In this document: positions 8,413-15,704 of the stretch, piece after piece
Layout: each line of letters begins with the position of its first letter
How positions within the stretch are numbered: position 1 is the first letter of the stretch
NCBI GenBank assembly: GCA_902783755.1
Contig: CACZSC010000256.1
Location: 1-24,743 of the forward strand
Direction: 5' to 3'
DNA length: 24,743 nt
Source: an uncultured Ruminococcus sp.
GTDB taxonomy: Bacteria; Bacillota; Clostridia; Oscillospirales; CAG-272
The notes under the pieces: model-generated
Databases searched by the model: none
What the model was told of the DNA's origin: nothing
The model's input: only the letters and a program-made list of their open reading frames with translations
Position numbers and translations under genes: made by a program

Positions 8413-8437
8413 CGCGTTTTCAAATGTTTCAAACGCG
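8413..8437. repeat. 7-bp inverted repeat with 11-nt loop upstream of dnaN
   Basis: CGCGTTT (8413-8419) and AAACGCG (8431-8437) are perfect complements. It stands out as GC-containing within AT-rich sequence. There is no T run after it on the plus strand, so a terminator is unlikely; an operator or origin-binding site is possible. Confidence 0.6.
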
Positions 8438-8442
8438 TACTA

Positions 8443-8454
8443 CTAATATATTAG
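8443..8454. repeat. Perfect 12-bp palindrome upstream of dnaN
   Basis: CTAATATATTAG is its own reverse complement and starts 6 bp after the preceding inverted repeat, 70 bp before the dnaN start. It could be a protein-binding site or simply an easily melted AT element. Confidence 0.45.
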
Positions 8455-8523
8455 AAACAAAAATACATATTTATATTATTCCACTACCCAAAAAACAAAA
8501 ATCACAAACGAAAGAGGTTTATT

Positions 8524-9765
8524 ATGAAAGTCAGATTTGACAAGAAAAAACTCATGGAAGTTCTGGATCCGGCTTCTTCAATTTCCCAGACAAAAAATAC
8601 CCTCATGACTGTTGACGGACTTCTGTTCGAATGTCCGCCAGACAGAAATTACGGAGAGTATGATGTAGAAAATCCCGATTCCTGCAGGATATCTGCCTTT
8701 GACCTTGATAAAGGAATGAGAGCGTGCATAGAATGCGAAGTGATAGAACCTGGAGCGTTCGTCGTAAACACGCAGAGCATCAAGCAGAGGATCAATATCC
8801 TTCCGGAAGGAAATGTAGATTTTGATATAGATGAGAACGGGATACTAAAGATAGTCGGCGGTAATACCAAATATGAAGTATCAACTATTTCTGCAGACCA
8901 GTTCCCTTCCATGCCTCATTTTACAGGTGAAAAGAAGTACGTAATGCCTCAATACAAGCTCAGAAACGTCATATCTGAAACGGTATTCTCTGTTGCAGTC
9001 AATGATCAGAGAGCTGCATTCAATGGAGCTTTCTTCCAGATAAAGGAAGGAAATCTTGTAGTCGTCGGATGTGACGGGCAGAGGCTTGCTGCAGCCAAGG
9101 TGAGAATAGGAGAAGACATAGAGGAGACGAGCTTCATCGTACCGAAGAAGTTTCTGACTGAACTTGTAAGGATGCTTGAGGATTCCGAAGAGGAAGTTAC
9201 CATGATGGTAGGAGCGAAGCATGTCATCTTCAGATTCAGGAATATGTATTTCTTCACGAGACTTATCGAGGCGGAATATATCAATTTTGAAAAACTCCTT
9301 CCTAAATCATATATGACGCAGGCATATGTTTCGAAGGCAGATTTCATAGCAGCGCTTGAAAGAGCAGCGATAGTTGCTGACGAGAAGACAGGCGGAAGCT
9401 CAAAATCTCATGTAAAGCTTGAATTTGAAAACAACAGCATCAGGATGTCAGCGCTGTCCCAGGACGGATCTGTCAATGAAAAAGTTCCGGCAGCCATAGA
9501 CGGACAGGATCTAGCGATAGGATTCAACTGCAGATTCCTTCTTGAATCGCTTAAATCCACACCGAACGAGTGTGACAGAATAAGAATAAGGATGAACACT
9601 CCTCTCATGGGAGCAATCATCGAGCCTGCTGAAGGAAGCAGCATAAATGAAACGAATCCGGACTCTTCAGTATACGGAAACAGGGAAAACAGGCAGAACA
9701 AGGTGGAAGATGAAGAAAAAGGAACCTTCACATACTTCGTGATGCCCATAAAGATGAACAGATAG
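8524..9765 (+). CDS. dnaN: DNA polymerase III beta subunit (sliding clamp)
   Basis: The beta clamp encircles DNA as a dimer and tethers DNA polymerase and repair partners. The three-domain pattern is recognisable: an N-terminal MKVRFDKKKLMEVLDPASS, the domain 2 segment FNGAFFQIKEGNLVVVGCDGQRLA, the domain 3 segment NCRFLLESL, and the C-terminal YFVMPIKMNR that forms part of the partner-binding pocket (usually MPMRL-like). At 413 residues it is about 35-45 longer than usual. The extra length is mostly a polar, acidic insertion at about 370-400, between the penultimate strand and the C-terminal motif. AGAGG lies 6 nt before the ATG. It follows dnaA and is followed 4 bp later by remB. Confidence 0.97.
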   Translation: MKVRFDKKKLMEVLDPASSISQTKNTLMTVDGLLFECPPDRNYGEYDVENPDSCRISAFDLDKGMRACIECEVIEPGAFVVNTQSIKQRINILPEGNVDFDIDENGILKIVGGNTKYEVSTISADQFPSMPHFTGEKKYVMPQYKLRNVISETVFSVAVNDQRAAFNGAFFQIKEGNLVVVGCDGQRLAAAKVRIGEDIEETSFIVPKKFLTELVRMLEDSEEEVTMMVGAKHVIFRFRNMYFFTRLIEAEYINFEKLLPKSYMTQAYVSKADFIAALERAAIVADEKTGGSSKSHVKLEFENNSIRMSALSQDGSVNEKVPAAIDGQDLAIGFNCRFLLESLKSTPNECDRIRIRMNTPLMGAIIEPAEGSSINETNPDSSVYGNRENRQNKVEDEEKGTFTYFVMPIKMNR

Positions 9766-9769
9766 GAAT

Positions 9770-10018
9770 ATGTACATACACGCCGGTGCGGACAGAGTTA
9801 TAAGGGACCGTGAGATCATAGGATTCTTTGATATGGACGGAAAAAACTATTCCGGGATAAACAATGAGTTTCTGAAAAAAGCGGAGAAAAAAGGAAAAGT
9901 GTATATTTCAGGAGAGGATCTTCCGAGAACGTTCATACTTAAGGATAATGGCGAAGTTATACTTACACATATTTCAACGGCTGCTCTTTCCGCAAGAAGT
10001 GAAAAAAAGAAATTTTGA
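9770..10018 (+). CDS. remB: Extracellular matrix regulator RemB-like protein (DUF370)
   Basis: An 82-residue protein beginning MYIHAGADRVIRDREIIGFF, which resembles B. subtilis RemB (YaaB; MYIHLGDDFVV...DIVGIFD) in length and in its first half. RemB belongs to a small family that in B. subtilis contributes to biofilm-matrix gene activation; the relative RemA binds DNA. In Bacillus the gene lies between recF and gyrB. Here it lies directly between dnaN and gyrB, because recF is absent. The start codon is 4 bp after the dnaN stop, with AGGAA overlapping that stop, so it is translationally coupled. A role beyond family membership cannot be inferred. Confidence 0.85.
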   Translation: MYIHAGADRVIRDREIIGFFDMDGKNYSGINNEFLKKAEKKGKVYISGEDLPRTFILKDNGEVILTHISTAALSARSEKKKF

Positions 10019-10033
10019 ATCAGGTGTGACTAT

Positions 10034-12124
10034 ATGGATCTCGAAACACAGAACAATGCAGAACTTGAATATCCGGGGGAATCAAAAGTCGAGCAGGCAT
10101 ATGACGACGATCAGATTCAGGTCCTGGAAGGACTGGAAGCAGTAAGAAAAAGGCCCGGAATGTATATAGGGACAACGTCTCAGGGCGGCCTTCACCATCT
10201 TGTTTATGAGATAGTGGACAACTCGATAGACGAAGCAATGGCAGGATACTGCGACTGCGTTATTGTCACGCTTCATCCTGACGGATCGTGTTCCGTGAAG
10301 GACAACGGAAGAGGCGTTCCGTCAGGGATCCATCAGACCGGTAAGCCGACGCTCGAAGTGGTATTTACGGTCCTGCACGCCGGAGGAAAATTCGGCGGCG
10401 GAGGATACAAGATTGCCGGCGGACTTCACGGCGTGGGAGCTTCTGTAGTAAACGCGCTTTCAGAGTGGATGGAAGTTGACAACGCGCACGAAGGCAGAAG
10501 ATATACCATGCGGTTCGAAAAAGGAAATATCGCAAGAGAGTTCAAGGACGAAGGCCCCACGGACGAGCACGGACTGTATGTAAGATTCAAACCGGATCCC
10601 GAGGTGTTTACGGATACGACGGAATTTGATTTTAACACTCTTCTGACCAGACTCCGCGAACAGGCATTCCTTAACGCCGGCATAAGAATAATACTCAGGG
10701 ACGAGAGGCATCTCGTAAACAAGGTACATGACTATCAGCTTGAAAAGGAAAAAGCTGAAGATACGGAGCCGGACGAGGATTCTGATGAGGCCACTTCAAG
10801 CACCGTTGTTTTCGAGGATTCCGAAGACGAGAACATTAAAAAGAGCGACATAATAGAATATAACCTCAAATATGACGGAGGAATCCGCCAGTTCGTGGAA
10901 CACATGAACAAGGCAAAGCACGCGACAGTCATTCACCCCGATGTCATCTACATGAAAGCACAGAAGGGCGATATCACCGCAGAAGTGGCCATGCAGTACA
11001 ATGACAGCTACAACGAGAACATCGTGACGTTTGCCAACAACATGTCCACGATCGACGGCGGGACTCACGAGACCGGATTCAAGAACGCCATCACGAAGGT
11101 GATGAACGATTATGCGAGAAAGTACGGCGCGCTGAAGGATTCTGACAAGAACTTCGAAGGAAAAGACACAAGAGAAGGCCTTTGCGCGGTCGTTTCAGTT
11201 AAGCTTCCGGACGCGCAGTTCGAAAGCCAGACAAAGGCGAAGCTGGGGAACTCCGAGGTTAGAAGCATCGTAGACAACATAGTTACCGAAAAGCTGTCCG
11301 AATTCTTTGAAGAGAACCCCATAGTAGCAAGAGCGATCATTGATAAGACGATAGCGGCCCAGAGAGCCAGAGAGGCCGCAAGGCAGGCAAGAGAGGCAAC
11401 ACGGAGAAAATCCGTCCTGGAGGGCTCCACGCTCCCCGGAAAATTATCTGACTGCAATGACAAGAGAGTGGAGTTTACGGAACTCTTCCTGGTAGAGGGA
11501 GACTCCGCAGGCGGAAGCGCGAAGAGCGGCAGAGACTCCGTGTTCCAGGCTGTCCTTCCTCTGAGGGGAAAAGTTCTTAACGTTGAGAAATCACGGCTGG
11601 ACAAAGTATATTCAAATCCTTCCCTTATTCCTATAATCCAGTCACTTGGGTGCGGTATCGGCGAGGAATTCGATATAGCGAAGCTCAGGTACGGCAAGAT
11701 CATAATAATGGCTGATGCCGATGTTGACGGAGCCCATATAAGCGTGCTTCTTCTGACTTTCTTCTTCCGCCATATGAAGCCGCTGATCGAGCAGGGACAC
11801 GTGTACCTTGCGCAGCCGCCGCTTTACAGGATAAGAAAAGGCCAGAAGGAATACTACGCATTCAGTGACGCCGAAAGAGACGACCTGATAGCTGAGCTAG
11901 GAGGGAATCTTACGGTCGACAGATACAAAGGTCTCGGAGAGATGGACGCAGAGGATCTGGCACAGACTACCATGAATCCGGAGACCAGAACGATCCTCAA
12001 GGTAGATATAGAAGACGCAATGAAATGCGATGAGATATTCTCGGTCCTCATGGGAGACAAAGTGGAACCGAGAAAGGAATTCATCGAAGTTAACGCGAAA
12101 TATGTGGAAAACCTCGACGTATGA
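10034..12124 (+). CDS. gyrB: DNA gyrase subunit B with an acidic insertion
   Basis: ATPase subunit of DNA gyrase, which introduces negative supercoils. The GHKL ATPase domain shows NSIDEAMAGYCD, KDNGRGVP and GGLHGVGASVVNALS. The Toprim domain shows EGDSAGG and DADVDGAH, and the end FIEVNAKYVENLDV is typical. At 696 residues it is about 50 longer than B. subtilis GyrB. Part of this is a strongly acidic segment at about 237-274 (10742-10855) placed just before the DGGIRQFV strand of the transducer domain. The quinolone-pocket segment GRDSVFQAVLPLRGK is ordinary. It starts 15 bp after remB. Its TGA overlaps the next ATG (ATGA), coupling it to the kinase gene. Confidence 0.97.
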   Translation: MDLETQNNAELEYPGESKVEQAYDDDQIQVLEGLEAVRKRPGMYIGTTSQGGLHHLVYEIVDNSIDEAMAGYCDCVIVTLHPDGSCSVKDNGRGVPSGIHQTGKPTLEVVFTVLHAGGKFGGGGYKIAGGLHGVGASVVNALSEWMEVDNAHEGRRYTMRFEKGNIAREFKDEGPTDEHGLYVRFKPDPEVFTDTTEFDFNTLLTRLREQAFLNAGIRIILRDERHLVNKVHDYQLEKEKAEDTEPDEDSDEATSSTVVFEDSEDENIKKSDIIEYNLKYDGGIRQFVEHMNKAKHATVIHPDVIYMKAQKGDITAEVAMQYNDSYNENIVTFANNMSTIDGGTHETGFKNAITKVMNDYARKYGALKDSDKNFEGKDTREGLCAVVSVKLPDAQFESQTKAKLGNSEVRSIVDNIVTEKLSEFFEENPIVARAIIDKTIAAQRAREAARQAREATRRKSVLEGSTLPGKLSDCNDKRVEFTELFLVEGDSAGGSAKSGRDSVFQAVLPLRGKVLNVEKSRLDKVYSNPSLIPIIQSLGCGIGEEFDIAKLRYGKIIIMADADVDGAHISVLLLTFFFRHMKPLIEQGHVYLAQPPLYRIRKGQKEYYAFSDAERDDLIAELGGNLTVDRYKGLGEMDAEDLAQTTMNPETRTILKVDIEDAMKCDEIFSVLMGDKVEPRKEFIEVNAKYVENLDV

Positions 12125-13059
12125 CGAAGATAATCACACTTACACTTTCTCCAGCAGTCGACGTTGAGTATCTGGTGACTGAAATAGAGCCCGAGAAAAC
12201 CAACAGATCAAGACAGCTGACCGTGAAATGCGGCGGCAAGGGCATAAATGTTTCCAGGTGCATAAAAAAACTTTCCGAAAGAGACGGGAGAGATATCGGA
12301 AACGGCGGCCTGACGACTGTCGCCGTGACCGGCGGAGAGACCGGGAAACTGCTTAAACGGATGGCCGAAAGGGAGAATCTGCGTCTGAAGACCGTAAACA
12401 TACAGGGCGAGACAAGAATAAACACATCGGTCATACCTGATGAGGGACGGTCTGTGGAGGTAAACTCCCCTTCCCCACCTATAGGAGAAGCCGGGAACAG
12501 AATCATCAGGACCATCGGGGATATTCTAAAGAAGGAAAGAACCGCCGGGAACGACTGTGTCGTGGTGATGGCGGGAAGTCTTCCCTCGGATGTAGGTGCG
12601 GACTACTACGCCAGAATGATCTGCACGGTAAAGGACCTCGGAGGGATCACGGTGCTGGACTGCGACGGCGAAGCTATGAGGGTTGCCCTGGCGTCATCAG
12701 GAAAACCTGACTTTATCAAGCCCAATATACATGAATTGTCGGGAATCGCCGGAAGGAGCCTGGAAACAGCGGGCGAGGCGTCAGAGAGCGCCATTTCCCT
12801 GGGTGATATCTGCGTACTGACGACTATGGGGGAAAAAGGCGTTCTGGTGACCTGCGGAAAAGGAAAAAGCAGGAAATCGACATACGTGCCGGGCTGTCCG
12901 GAAAAGGTAAAAAGACTTAAAGGAGCGGGAGATACGTTTCTCGGGGCCTTTATATATAACTATTTTATAGTTACCAACAGAAAAAACATCATTTCAAGCG
13001 TGAAATACGCAAACAGGATTTCCGCTGAGTTTGTCAGCGGAAGGCTGAGTTTAGATTGA
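12121..13059 (+). CDS. PfkB-family sugar-phosphate kinase, 1-phosphofructokinase-like
   Basis: A 312-residue ribokinase/PfkB-family protein closest in pattern to the 1-phosphofructokinase and tagatose-6-phosphate kinase (FruK/LacC) group. It has the N-terminal ITLTLSPAVD (usually TLNPAxD), GGKGINVSR (38-46), KPNIHEL (200-206) and the ATP/anion-hole motif GAGDT with the likely catalytic base Asp271. The Asn-to-Ser change in the first motif makes substrate assignment insecure. No PTS fructose transporter or DeoR regulator, the usual fruK partners, is nearby. It lies between gyrB (4-bp ATGA overlap) and gyrA (29-bp gap), so it must be co-expressed with gyrase unless a hidden promoter exists. Kinase family is secure; substrate is not. 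Confidence 0.85.
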   Translation: MTKIITLTLSPAVDVEYLVTEIEPEKTNRSRQLTVKCGGKGINVSRCIKKLSERDGRDIGNGGLTTVAVTGGETGKLLKRMAERENLRLKTVNIQGETRINTSVIPDEGRSVEVNSPSPPIGEAGNRIIRTIGDILKKERTAGNDCVVVMAGSLPSDVGADYYARMICTVKDLGGITVLDCDGEAMRVALASSGKPDFIKPNIHELSGIAGRSLETAGEASESAISLGDICVLTTMGEKGVLVTCGKGKSRKSTYVPGCPEKVKRLKGAGDTFLGAFIYNYFIVTNRKNIISSVKYANRISAEFVSGRLSLD

Positions 13060-13088
13060 CTTAAGGGTTTATCCCGCTGGAGCTTTTT

Positions 13089-15653
13089 ATGGCAAGAAAA
13101 ACCACAAACAAAGAGCACAACATCGAATTTCCGGATCAGAAGATACTTCAGGTGAATCTGGGACATCAGGTCCAGAAGTCATTTCTGGAGTATTCTATGT
13201 CCGTTATCACAGACAGAGCTCTGCCCGACGCCAGAGACGGCATGAAGCCCGGCCAGAGGCGTGTTCTTTACGCGATGTATGAGGACAATCTCACCCATGA
13301 CAAACAGTTCAGAAAGTCGGCAACGACCGTAGGAAATGTGCTTGGCAGATACCATCCTCACGGCGATGCATCGGTATACGGTACCATGGTCCGTATGGCC
13401 CAGGACTTTTCGTACCGCTATCCGCTCGTTGAAGGCAAGGGAAACTTCGGTAACATCGACGGGGACAATGCGGCTGCCTACCGTTACACGGAAGCCAGGC
13501 TCTCAAAGATATCTGAGGAAATGATGGGGGATATAGACAAGGAAGTCATCCCCTGGAACATGAACTTCGACAATACCAGACGCGAGCCTGCCGTGCTTCC
13601 TTCAAGATTTCCGAATCTTCTCGTAAACGGCGCGATAGGTATCGCTGTCGGAATGGCAACAAATATCCCGCCGCACAACCTTGGTGAAGTGGTCGACGGG
13701 ACCATATATTTCATGGAGCATCCCGACGCAGGTGTGTCCGAACTCATGCAGTACATAAAAGGTCCGGACTTCCCTACCGGAGCCGGTATATACGGAACAG
13801 CGGGAATATTTGAAGCATATTCGACCGGGCGCGGCAGGATAATGGTAAGAGCAAAGGCGGAACTCGACGAGGAGAACCACAGGATAGTGGTTTACGAGAT
13901 CCCGTACATGGTCCAGAAATCGGATCTTGTCCGCAATATGGCAGACCAGGTCAAGGAAAAGAGAGTCGAAGGCGTCACCGACCTGAGAGACGAATCCGGA
14001 AGGGACGGCATGAAGATCGTGGTGGAATGCCGCAGGGACGCCAACCTTCAGGTGGTGCTGAATCAGCTGTACAAGTATACCGAAATGGAGTCCACCTGTT
14101 CCGCGATCATGTATGCGCTTGTGGGCGGAGAGCCAAAACTACTCAATCTCAGGGGAATACTGAGCGTGTATGTGACCCATCAGGAGTCCGTCGTGACGAA
14201 CAGGGTCAAATTCAACCTCGACAAGGCCCTGAAAGAGGCCCATATCAACGAAGGGCTGAAGACTGCCACGGACAACATCGATGAGGTCATAAACATCATC
14301 AGGTCTTCTCCGGATACGCCGGAGGCGAGAGAAAGACTGAAGGCCAGGTTCGAGCTTTCGGACGAGCAGACCCAGGCGATTGTACAGATGACCCTTGGAA
14401 GGCTGTCAGGGCTCGAAAGGCAGAAGATAGAGAACAGACTGATAGAGCTGTACAAAGCCATTGAGGAATACAGAGAGATCCTGGGAGACCGGGAAAGGAT
14501 AAGGGGCATAATCAAGGAAGAGCTTCTCGCTATAAAAGACAAGTACGGCGACGAGAGAAGGACGACTATTGAGGAGGCCGAGAACGAGATCCTTATAGAG
14601 GATCTTATCGAAAGGCACAAGACCGTTATCACGCTCACCCACAGCGGGTACATAAAGAGACAGCCTGCCACCACATATTCTTCACAGAGAAGAGGCGGCA
14701 AGGGCATTATCGGAATGACGACGAAGGAAGAGGATTTCATAGAAAGGGTCGTTGTCGCCGATTCACACTCGTTCCTGATGCTGTTCACCGATCTCGGCAG
14801 AGTGTACCAGATCAAGGCATACAGAATACCTGAGGCCGGGCGCACCGCAAAGGGATCTAACATCGTTAACATCCTTGATATAACCCCGGATGAAAAGATA
14901 TCCGCCATGTTCAGCGTTCCAGATTACAAGGACACTTCCCTGACGGATGAATACGATGACAGGAACTATCTCACGATGATAACGAAAAACGGCATCATCA
15001 AGAGATCAAGACTTTCCGACTTCAGGATACAGAGGAGAGGCGGAAAGATCGCCCTTAACCTTGACGAAGGGGACAGGCTGGTATTCGTGGGACTGACGCA
15101 CGGAGAGTCGGACATCCTCATTGCAACACGCCAGGGACTGGCAGCAAGGTTCGACGAAAACAAAGTGACCATCCTCGGAAGAACCGCCCGCGGTGTACGC
15201 GGAATAAGGCTCAGAGGAGACGACAAGGTCGCGGGAGCGTGCATAATCGAGAAGACCGAAGGCTGGGCGGAGAACAACAGCATACTGACCATCAGTGAAT
15301 ACGGTCTCGGCAAGAGGGTATCACCTGACGCTTTCGCTGCAAAAGGAAGAGCGATACAGGGCATGATCCTTCTGAAGCCCAACGAGAGAACAGGCGAGAT
15401 ATGTGGCATTTCGACTGCCACCGAGGATCAGGACGTGCTCATGATCACGGAGGACGGAACAATAATAAGGACTCCTGTTTCCGAGATACCGTTATACAGC
15501 AGATCCGCAAAAGGCGTAATAGTAATGAGACTCGGAGCTGATAAGAGAATAGTCAACTTTGCCCTGGTCGAGCATGTAAACAAAGAGGCAGAGGAAGACG
15601 AAGGATCAGAAACGGCCGACTCCGAAGAAGAAGTCCAGACAGAGGAGCGATAA
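13089..15653 (+). CDS. gyrA: DNA gyrase subunit A with atypical quinolone-determining residues
   Basis: Breakage-reunion subunit of DNA gyrase. The winged-helix region has GRYHPHGDASVYG and the catalytic Tyr133 in YRYTEARL. The C-terminal beta-pinwheel contains the GyrA box QRRGGKG (533-539), which marks gyrase rather than topoisomerase IV. The tail is acidic. Total length (854) is usual. At the two positions that anchor the quinolone water-metal bridge (E. coli Ser83 and Asp87) this protein has Ala94 and Gly98, codons GCA at 13368 and GGT at 13380. The first matches wild-type M. tuberculosis (Ala90); the second matches the resistance change Asp94Gly there. TGGAG lies 6 nt before the ATG. A strong hairpin follows the stop. 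Confidence 0.98.
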   Translation: MARKTTNKEHNIEFPDQKILQVNLGHQVQKSFLEYSMSVITDRALPDARDGMKPGQRRVLYAMYEDNLTHDKQFRKSATTVGNVLGRYHPHGDASVYGTMVRMAQDFSYRYPLVEGKGNFGNIDGDNAAAYRYTEARLSKISEEMMGDIDKEVIPWNMNFDNTRREPAVLPSRFPNLLVNGAIGIAVGMATNIPPHNLGEVVDGTIYFMEHPDAGVSELMQYIKGPDFPTGAGIYGTAGIFEAYSTGRGRIMVRAKAELDEENHRIVVYEIPYMVQKSDLVRNMADQVKEKRVEGVTDLRDESGRDGMKIVVECRRDANLQVVLNQLYKYTEMESTCSAIMYALVGGEPKLLNLRGILSVYVTHQESVVTNRVKFNLDKALKEAHINEGLKTATDNIDEVINIIRSSPDTPEARERLKARFELSDEQTQAIVQMTLGRLSGLERQKIENRLIELYKAIEEYREILGDRERIRGIIKEELLAIKDKYGDERRTTIEEAENEILIEDLIERHKTVITLTHSGYIKRQPATTYSSQRRGGKGIIGMTTKEEDFIERVVVADSHSFLMLFTDLGRVYQIKAYRIPEAGRTAKGSNIVNILDITPDEKISAMFSVPDYKDTSLTDEYDDRNYLTMITKNGIIKRSRLSDFRIQRRGGKIALNLDEGDRLVFVGLTHGESDILIATRQGLAARFDENKVTILGRTARGVRGIRLRGDDKVAGACIIEKTEGWAENNSILTISEYGLGKRVSPDAFAAKGRAIQGMILLKPNERTGEICGISTATEDQDVLMITEDGTIIRTPVSEIPLYSRSAKGVIVMRLGADKRIVNFALVEHVNKEAEEDEGSETADSEEEVQTEER

Positions 15654-15660
15654 AAGAGTT

Positions 15661-15689
15661 CAGGGGAGACTCCAGGCGGGTCTCCCCTG
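15661..15689 (+). terminator. Strong intercistronic hairpin after gyrA (terminator-like, no T tract)
   Basis: CAGGGGAGAC (15661-15670) and GTCTCCCCTG (15680-15689) pair perfectly over 10 bp around a 9-nt loop. The following bases are TCTGACAGG, so the usual T tract is missing. It ends 15 nt before the next start codon. It may protect or process the upstream mRNA or dampen read-through rather than stop it. Confidence 0.55.
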
Positions 15690-15704
15690 TCTGACAGGAG
15701 AAAT

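Larger units (their letters stand above)
7950..8523 (+). other. AT-rich dnaA-dnaN intergenic region, candidate part of oriC
   Basis: This 574-bp stretch is the longest non-coding gap in the window and is very AT-rich in places (only 10 G/C in 8041-8100). In B. subtilis, oriC includes the dnaA-dnaN gap, so a DNA-unwinding role is plausible here. No TTATCCACA box occurs; the nearest match is TTATCCTCG at 8106-8114 (7 of 9). A short motif, ATTTGAAA on either strand, recurs at about 8069-8076, 8093-8100, 8209-8216, 8250-8257 and 8418-8425. A hairpin and a palindrome lie near its right end. I see no convincing gene. AAGAGG (8512-8517) is the dnaN ribosome-binding site. Confidence 0.5.

Noticed and set aside
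8236..8454. 72-residue frame in the dnaA-dnaN gap
   Set aside because: It is Phe/Leu/Lys-rich as expected from AT-rich random sequence, lacks a Shine-Dalgarno site, and runs through the inverted repeat and palindrome.
7950..8523. Treating the ATTTGAAA copies as true origin iterons
   Set aside because: Spacing is irregular and similar words occur outside the gap (for example before the parB start near 18064), so the motif is reported only as a candidate.
13089..15653. Topoisomerase IV subunit ParC as the identity of gyrA
   Set aside because: The GyrA box QRRGGKG is present, and the gene is linked to gyrB and dnaA.
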